Assembly: GCA_002448235.1 (NCBI GenBank)
Contig: DIXF01000002.1
Coordinates: 62,001 to 126,000 of the forward strand
Direction: 5' to 3'
Length of the DNA stretch: 64,000 nt
From: Syntrophaceae bacterium UBA6087
Lineage (GTDB): Bacteria > Desulfobacterota > Desulfomonilia > UBA1062
Below are positions 33,542-39,830 of this stretch, piece by piece (positions within the stretch are counted from its first letter, which is position 1; the number at the start of each line of letters is the position of its first letter). The translations under genes were made by a program, and so were the position numbers. The notes under the pieces were generated by a model. It made no database searches. It was not told where the DNA came from and saw only the letters and a list, made by a program, of their open reading frames with translations.

Positions 33542-35191
33542 ATGAACAGGGTTGACGCAGAGACGATAAAAATGAAGACGGACGATACATTCATACTGGC
33601 GATTGATCTGGGGACATCCGGCCCGAAAACGGCCCTCATTTCCGTGTATGGAGAGGTGGCGGACAGCGAGTTTATGGAGACGCCGGTCATCCTGCTGCCT
33701 GGCGGCGGCGCCGAGCAGGACCCGCAGGGTTGGTGGACGGCGATCATGTCCACGGCAAAAAAGGTGCTGGCCAAAGGGATCGTACACCCTGAAAGCATCG
33801 CAGCCGTGAGCGTGACGAGCCAGTGGTCCGGAACCGTCCCGGTGGACCGGGAGGGCAGAAACCTCATGAATGCAATCATCTGGATGGACTGCCGTGGCTG
33901 TGACGCCCTGAACGAGGCCTTGAAGGGCCGAATAAGGATCGAAGGGTATCCGCCGCTCATGCTGATGAACTGGCTCAAGCTCACCGGCGGCGCACCCGCT
34001 CCCTCGGGCAAAGATCCTATAGCCCATATCCTCTGGCTCAAGCGGGACTGCTCGGATATCTACGAGAAGACCTATAAATTCCTCGAGCCCAAGGATTATA
34101 TCAACATGCGGCTGACGGGCAATTTCACCGCCACCTTCGATTCGATCCTGCTCCACTGGGTGACGGACAACAGAAACCCTTCGCACGTAGTGTATCATGA
34201 AAAGCTGCTGAAGATGGCCGGGATCGACCGGCACAAGCTGCCCGACCTCATCCGGGCCGTGGATGTGGTGGGCGCGGTGAAAAAGGAGGTGGCCGACGAG
34301 CTCGGCCTGAAGCGCGATACGCCGGTCATCGGGGGTACGCCGGACGTGCCGTCTGCATGCATCGGCTCGGGCGCGGTCAGGGATTACGAGGGGCACCTCT
34401 ACATCGGCTCCTCCTCATGGATCTCTGCCCATGTCCCTTTCAAGAAGACGGACCTGCTCCACTGCTTCGGCTCATTCCCCAGCCCCCTGCCCGGCCGGTA
34501 CATGATCCTCGACGAGCAGGAATGCGCCGGGAAATGCCTTACCTGGCTGCGCGACAACATCCTGTACCACAAAGACGAGCTCCTGCAGGAGGAAAACGCA
34601 CCGGATATCTTCAAGGTGCTGGACAGGATCGTTTCCCGGGTCCCGGCAGGATCGAACAGCGTGATCTTCACTCCCTGGCTCTACGGGGAGCGCACGCCCG
34701 TGGAAGACTGCCGCATCCGGTCCTCCTTTTTCAACCTGTCCCTGGAGAGCACCCGGGAGGACCTTGCCCGTTCCGTATTCGAAGGCGTGGCATTCAATCA
34801 GAAATGGCTTCTGGGCCCGGTGGAGAAATTTATGGGCAGGCGGTTCGAATACTTAAATTTCATCGGCGGGGGTGCAAACTCGGACGTATGGTCGCAGATC
34901 CTCGCCGACATTCTCGACCGGCCTATCCGTCAGGTCGAGGGCCCCATCCATGCCAATGCCCGGGGAGCGGCCTTTCTTGCCGCTATTGCGCTTAGGTACA
35001 TCACTGTAGACGATATCCCCAACCGGATCAGGATCAAGGCCGAGTACAAGCCCGACCCGGATAAACAGAAGCTTTACACCGAAATCTTTGCCGAATTCCT
35101 GAACCTGTACAAGATCCATAAAAAGGTCTGCTCGCGGATCAATAAAAAAGCAGGGCCGCCTGTATGTGCACTGCCGGTGCAGGCACGGTGA
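33542..35191 (+). CDS. FGGY-family carbohydrate kinase (xylulokinase-like)
   Basis: About 549 residues with both FGGY halves. N-terminal phosphate loop 'ILAIDLGTSGPKTALIS', substrate region 'VTSQWSGTVPVDREGRNLM' and 'IIWMDCRGCDALNE', the second-domain 'GGTPDVPSACIGSGAV' with the probable catalytic-base Asp, and ATP-site 'FIGGGANSDVWSQILADIL'. It phosphorylates a sugar or polyol in the cytoplasm. It is first in a cluster with an aminotransferase and a RuBisCO-like protein, so its product may be their substrate. The start is uncertain: GGAGGAAGG at 33521-33529 is far from ATG 33542 but this is the best in-frame ATG; 33572 is possible. Confidence 0.85.
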   Translation: MNRVDAETIKMKTDDTFILAIDLGTSGPKTALISVYGEVADSEFMETPVILLPGGGAEQDPQGWWTAIMSTAKKVLAKGIVHPESIAAVSVTSQWSGTVPVDREGRNLMNAIIWMDCRGCDALNEALKGRIRIEGYPPLMLMNWLKLTGGAPAPSGKDPIAHILWLKRDCSDIYEKTYKFLEPKDYINMRLTGNFTATFDSILLHWVTDNRNPSHVVYHEKLLKMAGIDRHKLPDLIRAVDVVGAVKKEVADELGLKRDTPVIGGTPDVPSACIGSGAVRDYEGHLYIGSSSWISAHVPFKKTDLLHCFGSFPSPLPGRYMILDEQECAGKCLTWLRDNILYHKDELLQEENAPDIFKVLDRIVSRVPAGSNSVIFTPWLYGERTPVEDCRIRSSFFNLSLESTREDLARSVFEGVAFNQKWLLGPVEKFMGRRFEYLNFIGGGANSDVWSQILADILDRPIRQVEGPIHANARGAAFLAAIALRYITVDDIPNRIRIKAEYKPDPDKQKLYTEIFAEFLNLYKIHKKVCSRINKKAGPPVCALPVQAR

Positions 35192-35211
35192 TGAAAAAGG
35201 GAGAGTGATCG

Positions 35212-36621
35212 ATGGAATACCAGGAAATTATCGAGCGGAGAAAGGCAATCCTTTCCAGGCCGGTGAAGCCCCTGCCGGAAGACAGGCTCGCCTCTGAACG
35301 AAAGCTGTTCACCGAGCGCAACAAGCGGTCTCTCGAGATCTTCGAAAAGGCAAAAAATCTCATCCCCGGAGGGGTCGAACACAACTTGAGCCAGAACAAG
35401 CCCTTCCCCCTGGCCATGGACCGGGCCAAAGGCTGCCATATGTGGGACGTGGACGGGAACGTCTACGTGGACTACCTCATGTCCGGAGCACCCATCATCC
35501 TGGGACACGGCTTCGACCCGCTGGACGAAAAGATCATCGGGATCATCTCCGAGAAAGGTCCGGCAACGGGTCTTACTTCGGAATACGAGCTCAGGGCTGC
35601 AGAAGAGATCATCAGACACATGCCCGGCGTGGAGATGGTCCGGTTTCTCCAGTCAGGGACCGAGGCTGATATGGCCGCCGTCAGGATCGCCCGGGCGTAC
35701 ACCGGCAGGCAGAAGATCGTCAAGATCGGCGGGAGCTACCACGGATGGTCGGACCAGATGGTTTTTTCCCTGCACATCCCGGGTACCGGGTCTCTGAACT
35801 CCCGGGGCATCCCGAACGGGACCTATGCCAACCTGGTGGATGTAGCGCCCAATGACTTCGAGGCCCTTGAGAAGGCTTTCGAAGACAACGAGGCGGGCGA
35901 CGGGATCGCCGGCGTCTTTGTCGAACCTATCGGAGGAGAATCAGGCACGCATCCGGTTCACCCCGACTGGAACAGGAGGATCCGCGAGCTGTGCGACCGG
36001 TACGGGGCGCTCCTGATCTTCGACGAGGTGGTTACCGGCTTCAGGCTGGCTATGGGCGGGGCCCAGGAATATTTCGGCATCATGCCCGATATCACCGTCC
36101 TGGGCAAGATCATCGGACACGGGTATCCTTCGGCAGGGGCGGTGGCAGGGAGAAAAGACGTGATGAGCGTCTGCCACGGGGGGCTCGGCGAAAAGATCTA
36201 TCTCGGCGGAACCCTGGCAGCCAACCCGATTTCCGCCGCTGCCTGCTATTATGCCCTGAAGCTCATGACCGAGCATGATGCGGTACGCAGGGCCTCCTCT
36301 TATGCGGACAGGCTCACCAAGGCCATGAACGATCTGTTTGCCACGCGGAGCGACCTGGGCTTCTTTGTCTATAACTTCGGCCCGATCATGCACTACGTGA
36401 CCACCTCGTTCTTTTCCGTGGACCTCTCTTCCCCGAATGCCTTTACCGAGATCATTACCCGCAAGCAGGCGGCGGACGACTATCAGACCGTCACCATGGC
36501 ACACGGGCTGTGCACACTGGCCGGGACCCGCATGTACACCTGCATGCAGCATGACGAAGAGGCGATGAACAAGACCATGTCGGTTTGGGAATACCTGCTT
36601 TCGCTTATCCCGAAGGGATAA
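35212..36621 (+). CDS. Class III PLP-dependent aminotransferase (GSA-aminomutase-like)
   Basis: 469 residues of the HemL/class III fold. PLP features: 'SGTEADMAAVRIARAYTGR', 'GGSYHGWSDQMV', the Asp of 'LLIFDEVVTGFRL' that contacts the pyridine nitrogen, and the Schiff-base Lys in 'VLGKIIGHGYPSAG'. It is not HemL itself: it lies 20 nt behind the kinase and 42 nt before the RuBisCO-like gene and has an N-terminal extension of about 35 residues. It would move an amino group on or off an intermediate of the same pathway, or act as a mutase. The substrate is unknown. GAGAG precedes the ATG. Confidence 0.88.
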   Translation: MEYQEIIERRKAILSRPVKPLPEDRLASERKLFTERNKRSLEIFEKAKNLIPGGVEHNLSQNKPFPLAMDRAKGCHMWDVDGNVYVDYLMSGAPIILGHGFDPLDEKIIGIISEKGPATGLTSEYELRAAEEIIRHMPGVEMVRFLQSGTEADMAAVRIARAYTGRQKIVKIGGSYHGWSDQMVFSLHIPGTGSLNSRGIPNGTYANLVDVAPNDFEALEKAFEDNEAGDGIAGVFVEPIGGESGTHPVHPDWNRRIRELCDRYGALLIFDEVVTGFRLAMGGAQEYFGIMPDITVLGKIIGHGYPSAGAVAGRKDVMSVCHGGLGEKIYLGGTLAANPISAAACYYALKLMTEHDAVRRASSYADRLTKAMNDLFATRSDLGFFVYNFGPIMHYVTTSFFSVDLSSPNAFTEIITRKQAADDYQTVTMAHGLCTLAGTRMYTCMQHDEEAMNKTMSVWEYLLSLIPKG

Positions 36622-36662
36622 AAGACTATACCCGAAACGCTAATAAAAGGAGGATATCCAAG

Positions 36663-37967
36663 ATGAATGCTTTTGCCGACAAACCCATAGCGCTGCCCGA
36701 GGGCATCGATATGGAAAACCATGTGATAGCAACCTACTGGGTTCAGGCGGACAAAACCATGGACATGTCGCTCATGGGCCAGATCCTGGCCATCGAGCAG
36801 ACGACCGGGACCTGGGTGCCGGTCCCCGGCGAGACGCCCGAAGTCCGCGCGAATCATGTAGCCAAGGTCATGGGCGTGTACGAGGCGCCGTTCTATGAGT
36901 ACGGTCTGCCCGACGATATCAAGAACCGGCAATACATCATTCAGATCGCCTTCCCCTCGGCCAACGTGGAAGACCAGCTGCCCATGCTCTTGACCGCCAC
37001 CATCGGGAACATCTCGCTGGTGCCCAACTTCAAGCTCCTGGACTTAAGGATGCCCAAGGCCACGCTGGATCAGTACCAGGGGCCTTCCTTCGGCATAGAC
37101 GGCTGGTATAAGGAGCTTGGCATAGAGAAAGGCCGGCCGCTGCTCAACAACATGATCAAACCGTGCAGCGGATACCCGCTCGAGGTCGGTGCCAGGCTGT
37201 TCCGGGACGTAGCCATGGGCGGCTGCGACGTGATCAAGGACGACGAGCTCATCGCAAACATGCGCTACAACGATGCCGTAGAGCGTGTGAAGACATACAT
37301 GGGGATCGAACGGCAGGTATATGAAGAGACCGGGGAGCACACGCTCTATACCGTGAATGTCACGGACCGGCTGCCGCGCATGTTCGACCTGGCAAAACGA
37401 TGCATAGACGCAGGGGCAAACGCCATGATGGTAAACTATCTGGCCGTAGGGCCCGAAGCCATGCGCGGTCTTGCAGAAGACCCGGCGATCAACGTTCCCA
37501 TATTGGCCCACATGGACGTGGCGGGCGTGTATTTCATGTCGCCCTGCCAGGGAATCTCTTCTCCCATCGTGTTCGGCAAGTTCCCGAGGCTCTGCGGTGC
37601 GGACGGCATCGTGCTGCCCTTCGCGTTAGGCGGCAAGGGCATCTATATGCACGAGCGCTTCATGGCGAGCGTCCGCAACCTCACCTATCCCTTCGGCAAC
37701 CTGAAACCCACGTTGCCCATGCCGTCGGGCGGCATCACCCCGGCAAATGTGCCTGACATCATCAATACCCTTGGAAAGGATGTCATGATCGGCTCCGGCG
37801 GCGGTATCCACGCCCACCCGAAAGGCCCGACCGCCGGCACGAAAGCATTCCGCCAGGCCATCGATGCGGTTCTCACAGGCATTCCCATGGAACAGTATTC
37901 TCAGGAGCACGAGGAGTTGGGGATCGCCCTGGGCACCTGGAAGAAAAAAACGGAGTTCAAGATGTAA
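36663..37967 (+). CDS. RuBisCO-like protein (form IV type)
   Basis: 434 residues with the RuBisCO large-subunit fold. Conserved active-site elements: Asn in 'TATIGNISLVPNFKLLDL', Lys166 in 'MIKPCSG' (catalytic Lys of KPKLG in true RuBisCO), Lys192/Asp194/Glu195 in 'CDVIKDDE' (carbamate and Mg ligands), 'PSGGITPANVPDI' near 355 and phosphate-binding 'GSGGGIHAHPKGPTAG' near 380. The His-Arg pair of the phosphate site is replaced ('LAHMDVAG') and the loop-6 signature is altered, so carbon fixation is unlikely. Enolisation, isomerisation or decarboxylation of a phosphorylated sugar acid is more probable. GGAGG lies 8-9 nt upstream of ATG 36663. Gene order with kinase and aminotransferase suggests one pathway. 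Confidence 0.92.
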   Translation: MNAFADKPIALPEGIDMENHVIATYWVQADKTMDMSLMGQILAIEQTTGTWVPVPGETPEVRANHVAKVMGVYEAPFYEYGLPDDIKNRQYIIQIAFPSANVEDQLPMLLTATIGNISLVPNFKLLDLRMPKATLDQYQGPSFGIDGWYKELGIEKGRPLLNNMIKPCSGYPLEVGARLFRDVAMGGCDVIKDDELIANMRYNDAVERVKTYMGIERQVYEETGEHTLYTVNVTDRLPRMFDLAKRCIDAGANAMMVNYLAVGPEAMRGLAEDPAINVPILAHMDVAGVYFMSPCQGISSPIVFGKFPRLCGADGIVLPFALGGKGIYMHERFMASVRNLTYPFGNLKPTLPMPSGGITPANVPDIINTLGKDVMIGSGGGIHAHPKGPTAGTKAFRQAIDAVLTGIPMEQYSQEHEELGIALGTWKKKTEFKM

Positions 37968-37980
37968 TTTTTTTTGATAA

Positions 37981-38008
37981 TTGAATTTCTCGAACAAGAA
38001 TTTATAAT
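37981..38008 (+). promoter_or_regulatory. Promoter of the first selenoprotein gene
   Basis: TTGAAT (37981-37986), 16 nt, then a perfect TATAAT (38003-38008). The start point would be near 38015, 44 nt before the ATG. The gene may thus be expressed separately from the RuBisCO-like operon, which ends 14 nt before the -35 box. Confidence 0.5.
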
Positions 38009-38058
38009 AACGATGTTTTCCATATCCATGCAAGAGTTTCTATTCAGGAGGATTTTTC

Positions 38059-38274
38059 ATGACAGATAAGGTCATCATCTACGGAAAGGCCGGTTGACCC
38101 TACACCGATCAGGCCAGGTCGGCCTATGGTGATAAAGCGGTTTACTATGACGTAAAAAAGGATCCTTCCAGGCTCGAAGAGATGCTTGCCCGTTCGGGAG
38201 GACAGCGGCGGGTACCCGTGGTCGTGGAAGACGGCAAGGCAACAGTAGGGTACGGAGGATCCTGAGGGGTGTAG
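38059..38274 (+). CDS. Glutaredoxin-like selenoprotein with two Sec residues, copy 1
   Basis: 71 residues when the in-frame UGA codons 13 (38095-38097) and 69 (38263-38265) are read as selenocysteine (U), with TAG at 38272 as the true stop. The start 'KVIIYGKAGUPYTDQA' is a glutaredoxin strand-turn-helix with Sec in the first Cys position of the CPYC motif and no second Cys. 'RRVPVVVEDG' carries the cis-Pro, and the tail is 'GYGGSUGV', a second redox residue three from the end. A thiol-disulphide or peroxide-reduction role is likely. AGGAGG stands 7 nt before the ATG. The paralog at 38484 has both UGAs in identical columns. I recall a family model for glutaredoxin-like (seleno)proteins with a U-x-x-stop ending, which this matches; I could not check it. 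Confidence 0.85.
38103..38131 (+). promoter_or_regulatory. SECIS-like hairpin for UGA codon 13, copy 1
   Basis: Outer stem CACC (38103-38106) with GGTG (38128-38131) and apical stem GGCC (38112-38115) with GGCC (38121-38124) enclose the loop AGGTC, which has the G/U bases expected in bacterial SECIS loops. The loop starts 18 nt after the UGA, within the known range. Confidence 0.65.
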
Positions 38275-38276
38275 CA

Positions 38277-38294
38277 CGCCCATGGTCATGGGCG
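38277..38294 (+). promoter_or_regulatory. SECIS-like hairpin for the C-terminal UGA, copy 1
   Basis: A perfect 7-bp stem, CGCCCAT (38277-38283) with ATGGGCG (38288-38294), loop GGTC, begins just past the TAG stop at 38272. Its loop starts 18 nt after UGA codon 69, the same distance as at codon 13. The element is in the 3' untranslated region because the UGA is only two codons before the end. Confidence 0.65.
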
Positions 38295-38410
38295 GATAAT
38301 ACGTAACCATTGCAGAGGATTCATACCGGCATCCGGCGTCTTCTGCCGGGTGAGGGCACCGTCATCCCTCTTCCGCGCCCCTTGTGTTCTCTCCTTTACC
38401 TGCCCGGAAC

Positions 38411-38438
38411 TTGATCCGGGAACCTTATTCCATACAAT
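38411..38438 (+). promoter_or_regulatory. Promoter of the second selenoprotein gene
   Basis: TTGATC (38411-38416), 16 nt, then TACAAT (38433-38438, five of six bases). The start point would be near 38445, ahead of the GGGAGAG ribosome site at 38469-38475. The -35 box overlaps a 6-bp inverted repeat (CCCGGA/TCCGGG, 38403-38420). Confidence 0.5.
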
Positions 38439-38483
38439 GATTACTCATGACGTGTGAACGCTGATGAAGGGAGAGAATCCGAC

Positions 38484-38699
38484 ATGGCGAACAGGATAAT
38501 CATTTACGGAAAAATGGGTTGACCGTATACGGACCAGGCCAGGTCGGCCTACCAGGACAGAGCAGATTATATCGACGTAAAAAGGGATGACGAGAAGCTC
38601 GATGAGATGCTCCGCTTTTCGAAGGGAGTCAGGCAGGTGCCGGTCATCGTGGACGGGGATAATGTCAAGATCGGCTACGGCGGCACCTGAGGGGTGTGA
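38484..38699 (+). CDS. Glutaredoxin-like selenoprotein with two Sec residues, copy 2
   Basis: 71 residues with UGA at codons 13 (38520-38522) and 69 (38688-38690) read as selenocysteine; the final UGA at 38697 is taken as the stop. 'RIIIYGKMGUPYTDQA', 'RQVPVIVDGD' and 'GYGGTUGV' repeat the layout of copy 1. By hand alignment 43 of 71 positions are identical, with no gap, and many codons differ only at the third base on both sides of each UGA, which shows selection on the protein across the UGA. GGGAGAG lies about 8 nt before the ATG. Sec13 and Sec69 probably form a selenylsulphide/diselenide-type pair or react with a partner (inference). No selA, selB, selC or selD gene is in the window. Confidence 0.85.
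38531..38553 (+). promoter_or_regulatory. SECIS-like hairpin for UGA codon 13, copy 2
   Basis: Apical stem GGCC (38537-38540) with GGCC (38546-38549) and loop AGGTC, identical to copy 1; a short outer GG/CC pairing is possible. The loop again begins 18 nt after the UGA. Seventeen bases (38535-38551) are identical to copy 1 (38110-38126). Confidence 0.6.
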
Positions 38700-38701
38700 C
38701 G

Positions 38702-38718
38702 GCTCATCGGGCATGAGC
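38702..38718 (+). promoter_or_regulatory. SECIS-like hairpin for the C-terminal UGA, copy 2
   Basis: A 6-bp stem GCTCAT (38702-38707) with ATGAGC (38713-38718) and loop CGGGC, starting beyond the final stop; the loop begins 17 nt after UGA codon 69. Stem bases differ from copy 1 while the pairing is kept. The loop has Gs but no U. Confidence 0.55.
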
Positions 38719-38744
38719 AGGACATGAAGGTTGCAAAAGAACCC

Positions 38745-39827
38745 TTATTCGAAAAAATCGGGCACGAACAGCTCGTTGAAAACCCGTAAGAAAGCGGTGT
38801 CGGTAAGGCTCGCGATGAAATCTCTCACCAGTTCGCCCGGGAGATGCCTTTCCCGGTAGCAGGCATCGAGCCTTCCCAGGAACCTCGCAGAGATGACGGA
38901 TGCTGTCCTCTTTTCCATGACATCCTCTAAGAGCCGCTGGAACACGAGATTATACATGGTCCTTATCTTCGATGACTCGGTTTTTACCTTTGGATTGAGA
39001 TAGATGTTCTCGTAGTTGAACCGTCTCAAGCTTTCCAGAGCGCCGAATACCTTGGATGAGTAGGCGATCCTTCCTTCCGTGGAATGCTTGAGAAGGTCCT
39101 CCACAAGGGCGTAAACGATCTTTCCGTTCGTGTCTCCGAGGAGGGAGGATGCTTCTTTGGGGATATGGCTGCGGGCAATGATGCCCAGTGATATGGCGTC
39201 CTCGATATCGCGCCCGATGTAGCTTACGGTATCCACGATCCGGACCAGACACCCCTCCATGGTCATGGGAGGCGGCATTTTGCCCAGCCTGGCGATCTCG
39301 ATCTTTTCATCGAGGTCGGCAAAGGTGTATGCGGGTTCCGGTTGTATGGACTGCTCCGAATTTTCGCCGTTGTGACACAGGATGCCGTCCAGGACCTGCA
39401 GAGTGAGGTTCAGCCCCTTGCCGCATTTCTCGATACGCTCCAGGGCCTGAATTGCCTGGACATTATGGCGGAACGGTCCGATGCCTGCCAGGATGCACAG
39501 CTCGTCGAGATAGCGCTCGCCGTCGTGGCCGAAGGGCGGGTGCCCGATGTCATGGCCTATGGCGATGGCCTCGATGAGGTCGTCGTTCAGCCCCAGCCTG
39601 CGGCCGATGGTGCGGGCGATCCTGGAGAGAAGCTGTACATGTATTACCCGGTGGGAGATGCCCTGGTGCCCGACGAGATAGAAGACCTGGGTCTTGTCGA
39701 TGTACGAGGTGTAGGCTTGGGAATGAAGGATCCTGTCCACATCGATGGAAAAGGCGTCCCTCATGTCCCACTTGCCGGATTTTTCGACTCTCCTTCGCAA
39801 TGCTTTGGTAGGATGAGTGCCGTTCAT
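38745..39827 (-). CDS. HD-domain dGTPase-like phosphohydrolase
   Basis: 360 residues of the dGTP triphosphohydrolase family, which splits dNTPs to nucleoside and tripolyphosphate. Metal ligands of the HD fold: His in 'SHRVIHVQLLSRIAR', His-Asp in 'AIAIGHDIGHPPFGHDGE' and the later Asp in 'RIVDTVSYIGRDIEDA'. It starts 3 nt after the glyS stop, with AAGGA right in the junction, so it is translated as the last gene of the recO-glyQ-glyS operon. The true nucleotide substrate cannot be read from the sequence. Confidence 0.88.
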   Translation of the reverse strand: MNGTHPTKALRRRVEKSGKWDMRDAFSIDVDRILHSQAYTSYIDKTQVFYLVGHQGISHRVIHVQLLSRIARTIGRRLGLNDDLIEAIAIGHDIGHPPFGHDGERYLDELCILAGIGPFRHNVQAIQALERIEKCGKGLNLTLQVLDGILCHNGENSEQSIQPEPAYTFADLDEKIEIARLGKMPPPMTMEGCLVRIVDTVSYIGRDIEDAISLGIIARSHIPKEASSLLGDTNGKIVYALVEDLLKHSTEGRIAYSSKVFGALESLRRFNYENIYLNPKVKTESSKIRTMYNLVFQRLLEDVMEKRTASVISARFLGRLDACYRERHLPGELVRDFIASLTDTAFLRVFNELFVPDFFE

Positions 39828-39830
39828 TCC

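Noticed and set aside
36663..37967. The possibility that the RuBisCO-like gene is a true CO2-fixing RuBisCO
   Set aside because: Phosphate-site His-Arg and loop-6 residues are altered, and no phosphoribulokinase or small subunit is nearby.
38095..38690. Reading the UGA codons in the two small genes as nonsense mutations of pseudogenes
   Set aside because: Both copies have UGA at the same two codons, the frame stays open and conserved after each, and synonymous changes dominate locally. Decay would not give this pattern twice.
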